DNA of 64,000 nucleotides from Lachnospiraceae bacterium (GTDB taxonomy: Bacteria > Bacillota > Clostridia > Lachnospirales > Lachnospiraceae), in NCBI GenBank assembly GCA_017521605.1, contig JAFXCD010000042.1, forward strand, positions 1 to 64,000. The letters are read 5' to 3'. The notes under the pieces were generated by a model. It was given only the letters and a program-made list of their open reading frames with translations, made no database searches and was not told where the DNA came from. A program made the position numbers and the translations under genes. Positions within the stretch are counted from its first letter, which is position 1; each line of letters starts with the position of its first letter. Shown piece by piece: positions 43,590 to 51,222 of the stretch.

Positions 43590-44069
43590 ATGGAAAAAAT
43601 CGCAAGCTTTACTATTGACCATATTAAACTGCAGCCGGGAGTATATGTATCCCGCAAGGACCAAATCGGTGCTGAAACTATCACCACCTTCGATTTGCGT
43701 ATGACCAGCCCCAATGAAGAGCCCGTGATGAACACTGCAGAAATGCACACCATCGAGCATCTGGCTGCTACCTATTTACGTAACCATCCTCAGTACAAGG
43801 AAAAAACTATTTACTTTGGGCCCATGGGCTGTCGTACCGGCTTTTATCTGCTACTGGCAGGGGATTTAAGCTCAGCTGACATCGTACCCCTGATGGTAGA
43901 AATGTTTGAATTCATCCGGGATTTCAAGGATGAGGTACCCGGCGCTTCTGCCAAGGACTGCGGCAACTACCTGGATATGAACCTGCCCATGGCCAACTGG
44001 CTGGCAAAACGTTATCTGGACAATGTACTCTATAATATCAAGGAAGACCGACTTATATATCCTGTATAA
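43590..44069 (+). CDS. luxS: S-ribosylhomocysteine lyase
   Basis: A 159-residue LuxS that cleaves S-ribosylhomocysteine to homocysteine and the autoinducer-2 precursor DPD. The metal site is HTIEH (His53, His57) plus Cys124 in KDCGNY, and the catalytic Cys81 lies in GCRTG. Length and all key residues are normal. AAAGGA precedes the ATG. It pairs functionally with mtnN at 47.4 kb, which makes its substrate from S-adenosylhomocysteine. A terminator follows. Confidence 0.97.
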   Translation: MEKIASFTIDHIKLQPGVYVSRKDQIGAETITTFDLRMTSPNEEPVMNTAEMHTIEHLAATYLRNHPQYKEKTIYFGPMGCRTGFYLLLAGDLSSADIVPLMVEMFEFIRDFKDEVPGASAKDCGNYLDMNLPMANWLAKRYLDNVLYNIKEDRLIYPV

Positions 44070-44079
44070 TCTACGACCA

Positions 44080-44107
44080 CACCACCTGTAAAGGGTGGTG
44101 TTTTTTT
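44080..44107 (+). terminator. Terminator after luxS
   Basis: CACCACC/GGTGGTG stem (44080-44086 and 44094-44100) followed by seven Ts. Confidence 0.85.
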
Positions 44108-44199
44108 AATTTCTTTCCAACATCTCCCCTTTTATTTTTTCAAATTTTGCAGAAAATATTTATGTCACTATTCATTTTGTTTCAAAAAGGAGGTATTTT

Positions 44200-44664
44200 A
44201 TGGATTCCAGTAATCTTTGTACCTGTGCTGAAAACCTGGCCATGGCCAGTGTTCCGAAGCAGGAATGGTGCGAACCCTATGACTTTACTACTGCTTTAGC
44301 GGAGGGCACCATCTTTCCTTGCCTGAATTTAACATTTTTTAAGGCTCCGGAAGGTAAATGTCACTGCAAGCCATGTAGCAATACGTCCGATTTGGCACAA
44401 CAAAACAGGGAAGAATTAGTGAGCCAAATCGCCGCCGTCAGCTTTGCTCTAAACGACCTGACTCTTTATCTGTATACCCACCCGGACTGTCCCAACGGCA
44501 CTACCTTGTTTCATCAACTATTAAAGCAGAGGCTGGAACTTTTGGCAGCCTTTGCTGACAAATTTTACCCCTTAACCCAGCTCTCCATTGTAACCGGAGA
44601 CTATGACAAAAAACAGTATGGCTGGTCCGAAGGTCCCATGCCATGGGAAGGAGCGTGTATCTGA
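44200..44664 (+). CDS. CotJA-CotJB fused spore coat protein
   Basis: A 154-residue protein joining two coat proteins. Residues about 15-60 match CotJA (VPKQEWCEPYDFTTALAEG, TIFPCLNLTF), and residues about 70-150 match CotJB (QIAAVSFALNDLTLYLYTHP, a helical part, and the ending GWSEGPMPWE). In Bacillus these are separate genes. The N-terminus is cysteine-rich, with CKPC later. AGGAGG precedes the ATG at 44200. The stop TGA shares one base with the ATG of cotJC. Presence of the cotJ set implies an endospore-forming lineage. Confidence 0.85.
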   Translation: MDSSNLCTCAENLAMASVPKQEWCEPYDFTTALAEGTIFPCLNLTFFKAPEGKCHCKPCSNTSDLAQQNREELVSQIAAVSFALNDLTLYLYTHPDCPNGTTLFHQLLKQRLELLAAFADKFYPLTQLSIVTGDYDKKQYGWSEGPMPWEGACI

Positions 44665-45278
44665 TGTTTGCTTATGAAAAACGACTACAATTTCCTGTCA
44701 AAATCAAAAACACCAACCCGGACATCGCCAGACTGATTATGAGCCAATATGGCGGTCCTGATGGGGAGCTGTCTGCCAGCATGCGGTATCTGGCACAACG
44801 CTACACCATGCCGGTAAAAAAGGTGGGCGGTCTTTTGACAGATATCGGTACGGAGGAGTTGAATCACATGGAAATCATCTGTGCCATGGTATATCAGCTT
44901 ACCAGAGATTTGTCCGAAGCAGATGTGAAAAAAGCCGGCTTTGATGCCTACTATATTGACCATACCAAGGGCATCTGGCCTCAGGCTGCGGCAGGCGTTC
45001 CCTTTACCTCTCTGGAATTCCAATCCAAAGGAGATGCCATCACCGATTTGTTTGAAAACCTGGCCGCTGAACAAAAAGCCCGAACCGTATACGAAAACCT
45101 GCTCCGTGTCATTGACGACCCGGATGTCATCGCACCCTTAAAGTTCCTGCGTGCCAGAGAAATCGTACACTTCCAGCGTTTCGGTGAAGCTCTGGAAATG
45201 ACCAAGGAAACCTTAGACCACAAGAACTTTTATCACATGAATCCTTCATTTGACAAACCTAAGAAGGACTTGTTATAG
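44664..45278 (+). CDS. cotJC: CotJC/manganese catalase-family spore coat protein
   Basis: A 204-residue protein starting at 44664 (MFAYEKRL), overlapping the CotJAB stop by one base, with AAGGAG upstream. It has the di-manganese catalase fold: TDIGTEELNHMEIICAMVYQ supplies a Glu and His, and NLAAEQKARTVYENLLR plus REIVHFQRFGEAL supply the second Glu/His set. In Bacillus, CotJC is an inner coat protein with Mn-catalase homology. The length is typical. Probably expressed in the mother cell, but no clear sigma-E or sigma-K promoter is seen in 44108-44199. Confidence 0.93.
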   Translation: MFAYEKRLQFPVKIKNTNPDIARLIMSQYGGPDGELSASMRYLAQRYTMPVKKVGGLLTDIGTEELNHMEIICAMVYQLTRDLSEADVKKAGFDAYYIDHTKGIWPQAAAGVPFTSLEFQSKGDAITDLFENLAAEQKARTVYENLLRVIDDPDVIAPLKFLRAREIVHFQRFGEALEMTKETLDHKNFYHMNPSFDKPKKDLL

Positions 45279-45296
45279 GAAAATCCTATTTATGCA

Positions 45297-45338
45297 AAAA
45301 GTGTCACCTTCGGTATCATAACCGCTGGTGACACTTTT
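45297..45338. terminator. Bidirectional terminator between cotJC and the anti-sigma gene
   Basis: AAAAGTGTCACC/GGTGACACTTTT stem (45297-45308 and 45327-45338), extended by inner CGGT/ACCG. T-runs are present on both strands. Confidence 0.9.
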
Positions 45339-45371
45339 CATACATACCCACTTAAAAATCCTTCTCAGTTT

Positions 45372-46733
45372 TTATTTCATGGTAACATGATATCCCTCTT
45401 CTGCATTACCTGTTATTTCAATCACATACTTTGTATCAAACTCCATAGGGAAAGTTAATCTGTCCCCGGTGCTATAGGTCACATTATCCGAATCATTTAT
45501 CGTCAGTTTCAAATCAAAGGATTCTCCTTTATAGTTAAAGATATATGGATCTTGCACAAACAAGGTATACGGCATATCAAACTCATTATAAGCTTTTGCA
45601 TCAAAATATGCGGTTCCACTAAAATATTCCTCCCCCTGGTCTGAATAATATGTCATACCAACGGCCCAGATATCCTCTCCGGTAGTATTGACAATATTTA
45701 TCTCACAGCTCTCTGGAGTCTCGTATTCTTCCAACACTTCCCCATATTCGCTTGCCGGATATGAGGAATCTGCCCTAGATGCATATCTTACCAATTTTTC
45801 TAACTCTGCAATATCCTTGCCCACAAGCTTAATATCCTTACCGATATACTTGGAAGCCATCTCCGTAGTATAGGTCCAGCTTATAGGCTCTCCCATATAA
45901 CTGAATTCATAGGTTACTTCTCCCAAATCTTCCACTAGTGCCAACATGATATAAGCATAAGGTTCCAAATAGTCCTTCTCTAAAGACTTCAGGTCACTCA
46001 TCTGTATTCCTTTTTGGAAGTGCCAGCCATAAGGCTCTTTTTCTTTCTGCACCACACTCTTATAGCCGGGGAATACATGGCTCAAGTACAAGGCATCGGC
46101 TGTTTCTGCATTGGTTTTTGTATCCCTGATATTGGCATGTCTGGTCTTAAATAATTCTGAAGTCCAAGTGGAGATATACACCCCGTTGGCCCACAGGACA
46201 CAGTCTCCCATTCTGATTTCCTTAATCTCGTTCTCAGCCACATAAGTTTCCTTGGAAACACTGTCAAATAGCGGATTATTACTCACGCTCTTGCATGCTA
46301 TGGTTATCACACCATCCTTTTCCTCAAACTGAATGTCGGAGATTAACTTGTTTCCGTCCGCTGTCATACAGAATGCAGTGATTTCCTTGTCTTTTACCTG
46401 TACCTGACAGCTCAGATACTCATTCTGCAAGGTCGTTCCTATAAAGCACTGCTTCACGCCAAGACCACCTAACACCAGTGCCAAAACCAACACTATAGTG
46501 ATAAAGATATTCCCGCGGTATTTCTTCCTGGTCTTCTTCAGATAATCAATCTCCTTTTTCTGAGACTGCTTCTCCGGCTCTGCCTCCGGACTATTCATAC
46601 TTTCCAGAGTCTTTCTGCAATCTTCACACTCTGCATTATGCTCCTCTATCAAATTGTTTGTGACTTCACTTGTTAATTCATCAATATACGAAGGTAACAA
46701 ATCTTTTACTACTTCACATGGTAATTTACTCAT
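45372..46733 (-). CDS. Anti-sigma factor-like membrane protein with zinc-finger N-terminus
   Basis: A 453-residue protein. The N-terminal zf-HC2 motif is HNAECEDC, preceded by CEVVKDLLPSYIDELTSEV. One membrane span (about 76-95) is followed by a large outer domain ending GYHVTMK. It overlaps the ECF sigma gene by 8 nt, a classical sigma/anti-sigma arrangement. The outer domain resembles the DUF4825-like receptor parts seen in Lachnospiraceae anti-sigma proteins. It should hold the sigma factor at the membrane until an outside signal is sensed. The signal is unknown. Confidence 0.85.
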   Translation of the reverse strand: MSKLPCEVVKDLLPSYIDELTSEVTNNLIEEHNAECEDCRKTLESMNSPEAEPEKQSQKKEIDYLKKTRKKYRGNIFITIVLVLALVLGGLGVKQCFIGTTLQNEYLSCQVQVKDKEITAFCMTADGNKLISDIQFEEKDGVITIACKSVSNNPLFDSVSKETYVAENEIKEIRMGDCVLWANGVYISTWTSELFKTRHANIRDTKTNAETADALYLSHVFPGYKSVVQKEKEPYGWHFQKGIQMSDLKSLEKDYLEPYAYIMLALVEDLGEVTYEFSYMGEPISWTYTTEMASKYIGKDIKLVGKDIAELEKLVRYASRADSSYPASEYGEVLEEYETPESCEINIVNTTGEDIWAVGMTYYSDQGEEYFSGTAYFDAKAYNEFDMPYTLFVQDPYIFNYKGESFDLKLTINDSDNVTYSTGDRLTFPMEFDTKYVIEITGNAEEGYHVTMK

Positions 46734-47205
46734 ATTCCACCAATCCTTTCTTCAACATCTCTTTGCCCCGATAAAAAGTAACTCTGGCCCAATTCTCCGT
46801 CTTTCCCATGATTTCGCCGATTTCCCGGAAGGATAAATTGCCGAAAATCCTTAGATACATAACTTCACGGAAAGGCTCTGGGCAGGAGTGTAACTGTTTC
46901 ATTAGCTCCACCCGGGCAAGTCCTGAAAGCACATCCTGCTCCACCGACTCAGTGGCAATATCCGTATCCTCAATATCTTCCTGTTTGGGATGCTTACGCC
47001 AGTATGCCGAGAGCTGATTCTTGGCTATGGCACAGAGCCAGGTAGAAACCTTACAGCTTCCATCAAAGCGGTCAATGCCCTTTAATGCCTGATAAAAGGT
47101 TTCCTGGGTGAGCTCTTCCGCCAGGTCCGGATCATGGGTTTTACTAAACAGGTATTTGTACACTGTCTGGGCATATTCCTGATAAATCTGTTCCATGTCC
47201 TGCAT
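46726..47205 (-). CDS. ECF-type RNA polymerase sigma factor
   Basis: A 159-residue sigma factor with region 2 (KYLFSKTHDPDLAEELTQET, FYQALKGIDRFDG, KVSTWLCAIAKNQLSAYWRK) and region 4 (PEPFREVMYLRIFGNLSFRE, IGEIMGKTENWARVTFYRGK). AAGGAGG precedes the ATG. It is co-transcribed with its anti-sigma partner, which overlaps it. Upstream on the minus strand a TGTAACGAAAC and CGACAT pair at about 47244-47263 resembles an autoregulated ECF promoter, but the spacing is shorter than usual. Confidence 0.95.
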   Translation of the reverse strand: MQDMEQIYQEYAQTVYKYLFSKTHDPDLAEELTQETFYQALKGIDRFDGSCKVSTWLCAIAKNQLSAYWRKHPKQEDIEDTDIATESVEQDVLSGLARVELMKQLHSCPEPFREVMYLRIFGNLSFREIGEIMGKTENWARVTFYRGKEMLKKGLVEYE

Positions 47206-47291
47206 TGTACCGCCTCCTTTCTTGCCGCTTCTATATGGTTAATGTCGTAATGTTTTGTTTCGTTACAAGAAATTACAAAAAATTTTTAAAG

Positions 47292-47320
47292 TTGAAAAAC
47301 TGCTCTGAAAATACTATAAT
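47292..47320 (+). promoter_or_regulatory. Promoter of mtnN
   Basis: TTGAAA (47292-47297), 17-bp spacer, TATAAT (47315-47320), 59 bp before the chosen ATG. Confidence 0.8.
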
Positions 47321-47379
47321 AAATTCATTATTAACTGTAAAGGAGTTTGGTGCCTGACCGGCACCTATGTGAGAATATT

Positions 47380-48078
47380 ATGAGTAAAATCGGAATTATC
47401 GGTGCCATGGAGCTGGAGGTAGAAAGCTTAAAGGCACAAATGACAGTAGTAAACACTACCACAAGAGCAAATATGGATTTTTATGAAGGAAAACTGGGGA
47501 ATGCAGACGTAGTTATCGTACGCTGCGGTATCGGCAAGGTAAATGCGGCTATTTGCACCCAGATTTTGGCAGATTTATATGGTGTAACCCATGTTATCAA
47601 CACCGGTGTGGCCGGCTCCTTAAATGCCAAGCTGGATATCGGTGACATCCTGATTTCCAAGGATGTAATTCATCATGATGTTGACGTACGAATTTTCGGT
47701 TATCCTTTAGGAGAAGTACCTCAGCTGGGTACACGTGAGTTTGCAGCAGACGAAAACATGGTAGCTTTAGCGAAGGAAACTTGTGCAGAAGTGATTCCCG
47801 ATTGCCAGGCTATCGTAGGCCGCGTGGTCAGCGGTGACCAGTTCATCTCCAGCAAGGAAGTAAAGGACGCCCTGATTGCCAACTTCCAGGGAGACTGTGC
47901 TGAAATGGAAGGCGCTTCCATCGCCCATACCTGCTACTTAAACAAAATCCCCTTTGTTATCATCCGTGCCATCTCCGACAAGGCCGATGACAGTGCAGAG
48001 ATGGATTATCCTACCTTTGAAAGGGAGGCTGCGAAGCATTGTGCTGAACTTACTAAGAAGTTTGTGCAGAAGCTTTAA
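47380..48078 (+). CDS. mtnN: 5'-methylthioadenosine/S-adenosylhomocysteine nucleosidase
   Basis: A 232-residue nucleosidase removing adenine from S-adenosylhomocysteine and methylthioadenosine. The start is ATG 47380 (MSKIGIIGAMELEVE), since the family normally begins with this motif and GIIGAM is conserved; the frame extends upstream without conservation. Later motifs are NTGVAGSL, FQGDCAEMEGASIA (purine-binding Glu) and RAISDKADD with the catalytic Asp. With luxS it completes SAH detoxification and AI-2 precursor formation. A perfect terminator follows. Confidence 0.96.
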   Translation: MSKIGIIGAMELEVESLKAQMTVVNTTTRANMDFYEGKLGNADVVIVRCGIGKVNAAICTQILADLYGVTHVINTGVAGSLNAKLDIGDILISKDVIHHDVDVRIFGYPLGEVPQLGTREFAADENMVALAKETCAEVIPDCQAIVGRVVSGDQFISSKEVKDALIANFQGDCAEMEGASIAHTCYLNKIPFVIIRAISDKADDSAEMDYPTFEREAAKHCAELTKKFVQKL

Positions 48079-48100
48079 ACCCGATTTTAGTGAAAACATT

Positions 48101-48140
48101 AATGGAGCTACCACATATTACATGTGTAGCTCCATTTTAT
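48101..48140 (+). terminator. Terminator after mtnN
   Basis: Perfect 11-bp stem AATGGAGCTAC/GTAGCTCCATT (48101-48111 and 48126-48136), with inner ACAT/ATGT, followed by TTTAT. Confidence 0.8.
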
Positions 48141-48197
48141 ATTACTAAATTATAATCCTCTACCAACCCCGCATTTTTATTATTTTCAAAATTATTA

Positions 48198-48251
48198 TTG
48201 ACTTTCTCGATAATCGAGAATATAATGCAATCATAATACTCGATTATCGAG
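48198..48251 (+). promoter_or_regulatory. PadR promoter with two palindromic operators
   Basis: TTGACT (48198-48203), 17-bp spacer, TATAAT (48221-48226). The spacer is exactly the perfect palindrome TTCTCGATAATCGAGAA (48204-48220). A second copy, CTCGATTATCGAG, lies at 48239-48251 just downstream of the -10. The centres are 33 bp apart. These are the expected PadR autorepression sites, since a PadR gene starts 18 bp later. Confidence 0.88.
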
Positions 48252-48268
48252 AATGGAAGGTGACGTAT

Positions 48269-48592
48269 ATGCCAAGAGTTAAATTTCAAACATTAACTGA
48301 GCAAATGTTTTATACATTACTTTGTCTGAAAGAAGAATGTTACGGCATGGATATCCTGGACCGTGTTCCTGCTATGACAAATCGACGGGTTAATGTTGGC
48401 TCCGGCACACTCTATACTCTGTTAGAGCAGTTTTTGGATGCAGAAATGATACAAGAAACTAAGGTGGAAGGCAGACGCCGTAGCTATATTCTTACAGATA
48501 AAGGCAGAGAAATTCTTGAAAAAGAATGTGAAAGATTAACAGCGCAGCTAGCAGATTATCATATGATTTTCAACAAGGAGAGACACTCATGA
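48269..48592 (+). CDS. PadR family transcriptional regulator
   Basis: A 107-residue regulator. The start at 48269 (MPRVKFQTL) follows GGAAGG; a GTG at 48260 is less likely. Winged-helix features are QTLTEQMFYTLLCLKEECYG, MTNRRVNVGSGTLYTLLEQF (recognition helix and wing) and RRRSYILTDKGREILEKE, all typical of PadR. It overlaps the DUF2812 gene by 4 nt (ATGA). It probably represses both genes through the palindromes at 48204-48251. Confidence 0.95.
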   Translation: MPRVKFQTLTEQMFYTLLCLKEECYGMDILDRVPAMTNRRVNVGSGTLYTLLEQFLDAEMIQETKVEGRRRSYILTDKGREILEKECERLTAQLADYHMIFNKERHS

Positions 48593-49992
48593 AGAATTCA
48601 AAAAGATGCTTTGTTCTATTTTCCTTTTATGACCGTACAGGAATAGAGACTTATTTAGAAAAACAGGCAGAAAATGGTTGGATGCTGGACAAAATATCCT
48701 CTTTAGGTTGGAATTTCCATCGTATTGAACCGAAAAAAATACATTTTTCAGTTGTGTACTTTACAAAGGCATCTGCCTTTGACCCAGAGCCATCCGAAGA
48801 GCAATTGACTTTTCAGGATTTTTGTGAACACACCGGCTGGAATCTGGCTGCTTCCAATGTCCAAATGCAGATTTTTTATAATGAGGATGCGGAACCCACC
48901 CCTATTGAAACAGATGCCGTTTTGGAAATAGAAGCGATTCATGCATCCATGAAAAAATCTTATTTGTCCAGCTCTTATCTTTTAGCAGGATGCGGAGTAT
49001 TGCAGGCAATACTATTTTTCTGGCGTTTCTCTTTGGACCCTATCAGTATCCTTGCAAGCAATAACAATTTACTCACGGGGGTATCCTGGCTTCTGATGTT
49101 AACCATTCCTACCACAGGAATTATAAGCTATTTTAGTTGGTACAGACGTGCTAAAACCGCAGCTGAGCGGGACGGTAGCTTTGTTGAAACAAAGGGCCAT
49201 CCTCGTTCCAAATGTGTTACTCTGGTTCTTCTGATATTGCTGTTTGTCTTTCTCCTGCTATCCTTTGCTGACAGCAGAATGGTATTAATATCTGTATTAA
49301 TAATCGCAATTATTATTGGTCTCACAGCAATCATTTGTGGCATCTCGAAATTGATGAAGAAAATGAAACTATCGGCTAAAGTGAATCGTAATATTACCAT
49401 TATTTTATCCCTGATTGTTCCCTTTGTATTTACAATCGCTTTATTATTCATTATTATCGATAGTGTCCTTTCCTCCCAGCCGGAAAAAATACCGGTGGAT
49501 ACCTACGAATTCAAAGGACAAACCTTTCATGTTTATGGTGATACTCTCCTATTGACCATTGAAGATTTGATAGAAACCGAGTATAACGGATATTCCTATG
49601 AGATGCACACGGTCAATAAATCCTTTTTCATAGAACAAGAGGCTGCCACTCAACGCCCCCGCTGGGATGCCCTTACACAGCCGAGGCTGGATTATTCTAT
49701 CACCAGAATAAAAGCTCCATTTCTTTATAATCTGTGCAAGAAAGCATTACTTGATGACTTTGCACACAACTATGGGCGCCCCGTACCGGAAGATCCTACA
49801 TGGGAGGAACATATCACTTTAGACCCTGCTCCTTGGGAAGCAAATGAAGCTTATCAGCTAAAGCTTGAAGGAGAACTGCAAATGCGTTTCTTGCTCTGCT
49901 ACGATAATTGCATTGTAGAAATTGATTTTAATCAAGATTGGCAATTAACATCCGAGCAGATGAGAACAATTGCCGAGAAACTTAGCAAATAA
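48589..49992 (+). CDS. DUF2812 domain membrane protein
   Basis: A 467-residue protein. The N-terminal domain (about 1-110) has the DUF2812 pattern: FVLFSFYDRTGIETYLEKQA, ENGWMLDKISSLGWNFHRIEP, and FCEHTGWNLAASNVQMQIFY. It is followed by about five membrane spans (130-300) and an outer domain of about 170 residues. DUF2812 proteins are commonly coded next to PadR regulators, as here, and the genes overlap. Function unknown; a membrane sensor or envelope-stress role is suggested only by context. A strong terminator follows. Confidence 0.85.
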   Translation: MKNSKRCFVLFSFYDRTGIETYLEKQAENGWMLDKISSLGWNFHRIEPKKIHFSVVYFTKASAFDPEPSEEQLTFQDFCEHTGWNLAASNVQMQIFYNEDAEPTPIETDAVLEIEAIHASMKKSYLSSSYLLAGCGVLQAILFFWRFSLDPISILASNNNLLTGVSWLLMLTIPTTGIISYFSWYRRAKTAAERDGSFVETKGHPRSKCVTLVLLILLFVFLLLSFADSRMVLISVLIIAIIIGLTAIICGISKLMKKMKLSAKVNRNITIILSLIVPFVFTIALLFIIIDSVLSSQPEKIPVDTYEFKGQTFHVYGDTLLLTIEDLIETEYNGYSYEMHTVNKSFFIEQEAATQRPRWDALTQPRLDYSITRIKAPFLYNLCKKALLDDFAHNYGRPVPEDPTWEEHITLDPAPWEANEAYQLKLEGELQMRFLLCYDNCIVEIDFNQDWQLTSEQMRTIAEKLSK

Positions 49993-50005
49993 AGTCTGAA
50001 ACTAA

Positions 50006-50043
50006 AACATCACCACCCATCTAACGGGTGGTGATGTTCTTTT
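50006..50043 (+). terminator. Terminator after the DUF2812 gene
   Basis: 13-bp stem AACATCACCACCC/GGGTGGTGATGTT (50006-50018 and 50026-50038), followed by CTTTTC. Confidence 0.85.
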
Positions 50044-50112
50044 CTACATCCTTATTTACGATTCAAAAACGGCTCTGCCAGCTTATCATTAAATACAAAG
50101 TTATCGATATTT

Positions 50113-50985
50113 CTATTTCTGTGTCTCGCTTTTTGCTGCAATAAAAGCATCCAACATCTCACGTATGCGGTCTCCTGTTCCTTCACCATACCGATGATTC
50201 AATGTCATTTCCATGCTCTCTGCCAACGGCGGCTGTGTAGTTACAAGTATTTCCTCACTAAAACTCCGGAAAGCAACCAATTGTTCGGAAAGAGGTGCAT
50301 CCTCTATCGTTTCATTTGGAGAACATTGTCCTATGGCTTGTGTCAGAGCAGTAATGGTCTTCTTAAAATCTTCAAATACCTCTTCCACCTTCTCCTGTAC
50401 CAGTTCTGAAGTAGGTGTTTCCTCCTGATAGCAACTTAATTCTATCAGCCTTCCTATATAGGGGTTCATAACAGGCAGCATTTGATTTATTTGTTCCTGA
50501 ACCTGTTCATCCTGTCCGGCATAAAAATCCACCTGCATTTGCATCCGGTCTTTGTTGGACTGCTCCCCAAAGGTACCACCCATTTTATAATCATGTATCT
50601 GCTGTAACACTTCCTGAGGCATATCACAGGTGGCAACCATACCTCTTGCCATACCAATCAGCCCTTCTATCTGTGCCTTCTTTTCCTCCAGACGTTTGAT
50701 AGCTTCTTCGAATCGTTCCTTACGCTCCTCCAAATGGTCAAAACCTGTTACTGTGGGGAGAAACTCCTTAATCTCCTTACGAGAATACCCCACCACTGAA
50801 AACATCTGTATCACATTAATGGTCATTAAAGCATCCTCGTCATATAGCCAATATCCGGCCTCCGATTTAGTTGTAGGATGTATCATATCCATCTTATCAT
50901 ATTCCTGCAGGGCTTTTCGGGATACCCCTATGATTTTTTCTACGTCACTTATCTTATATAATATTTCTTTTGCTGATTTGCTCAT
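50113..50985 (-). CDS. MerR family transcriptional regulator
   Basis: A 290-residue regulator starting at 50985 (MSKSAKEILYKIS) after GAGGAGG. The MerR HTH is YKISDVEKIIGVSRKALQEY plus YWLYDEDALMTINVIQMFSV, followed by a coiled dimerisation helix (about 85-115). The C-terminal 150 residues are helical and rich in Glu/Gln, with a TipAS-like appearance, so it may bind a bulky ligand; I am not sure of this. It is a single gene with no clear target beside it. Confidence 0.85.
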   Translation of the reverse strand: MSKSAKEILYKISDVEKIIGVSRKALQEYDKMDMIHPTTKSEAGYWLYDEDALMTINVIQMFSVVGYSRKEIKEFLPTVTGFDHLEERKERFEEAIKRLEEKKAQIEGLIGMARGMVATCDMPQEVLQQIHDYKMGGTFGEQSNKDRMQMQVDFYAGQDEQVQEQINQMLPVMNPYIGRLIELSCYQEETPTSELVQEKVEEVFEDFKKTITALTQAIGQCSPNETIEDAPLSEQLVAFRSFSEEILVTTQPPLAESMEMTLNHRYGEGTGDRIREMLDAFIAAKSETQK

Positions 50986-51169
50986 ATATTTATCCTCCTC
51001 ACTCACAACTGATTCTTACATGTTACTAATAACACTTACTTTACTGCATACCTGCTCTGCCCGGCCGCGGCAGAAACTGTATACAGTAATCCTTTGTTAC
51101 ATTCACATTGTAAACCTGCTCCCAAGGAGCAGGTCAAGAGGTTTTTTCACTATATCCCTATTTTTTTAA

Positions 51170-51205
51170 ATTAAAAACCGCCCTTCTCTTTTCCTTGAGA
51201 AGGGC
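51170..51205 (-). terminator. Terminator after the long sigma factor gene
   Basis: 9-bp stem GCCCTTCTC/GAGAAGGGC (51180-51188 and 51197-51205), followed on the minus strand by GGTTTTTAA. In the same 237-bp gap a 9-bp hairpin ACCTGCTCC/GGAGCAGGT (51114-51134) lies in the leader of the MerR gene. Confidence 0.8.
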
Positions 51206-51222
51206 AGCCCCACTATCACATA

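Noticed and set aside
51114..51134. Hairpin ACCTGCTCC/GGAGCAGGT as a terminator
   Set aside because: The T-run on the plus strand begins 7 nt after the stem and no plus-strand gene precedes it; it is more likely a leader hairpin of the MerR gene.
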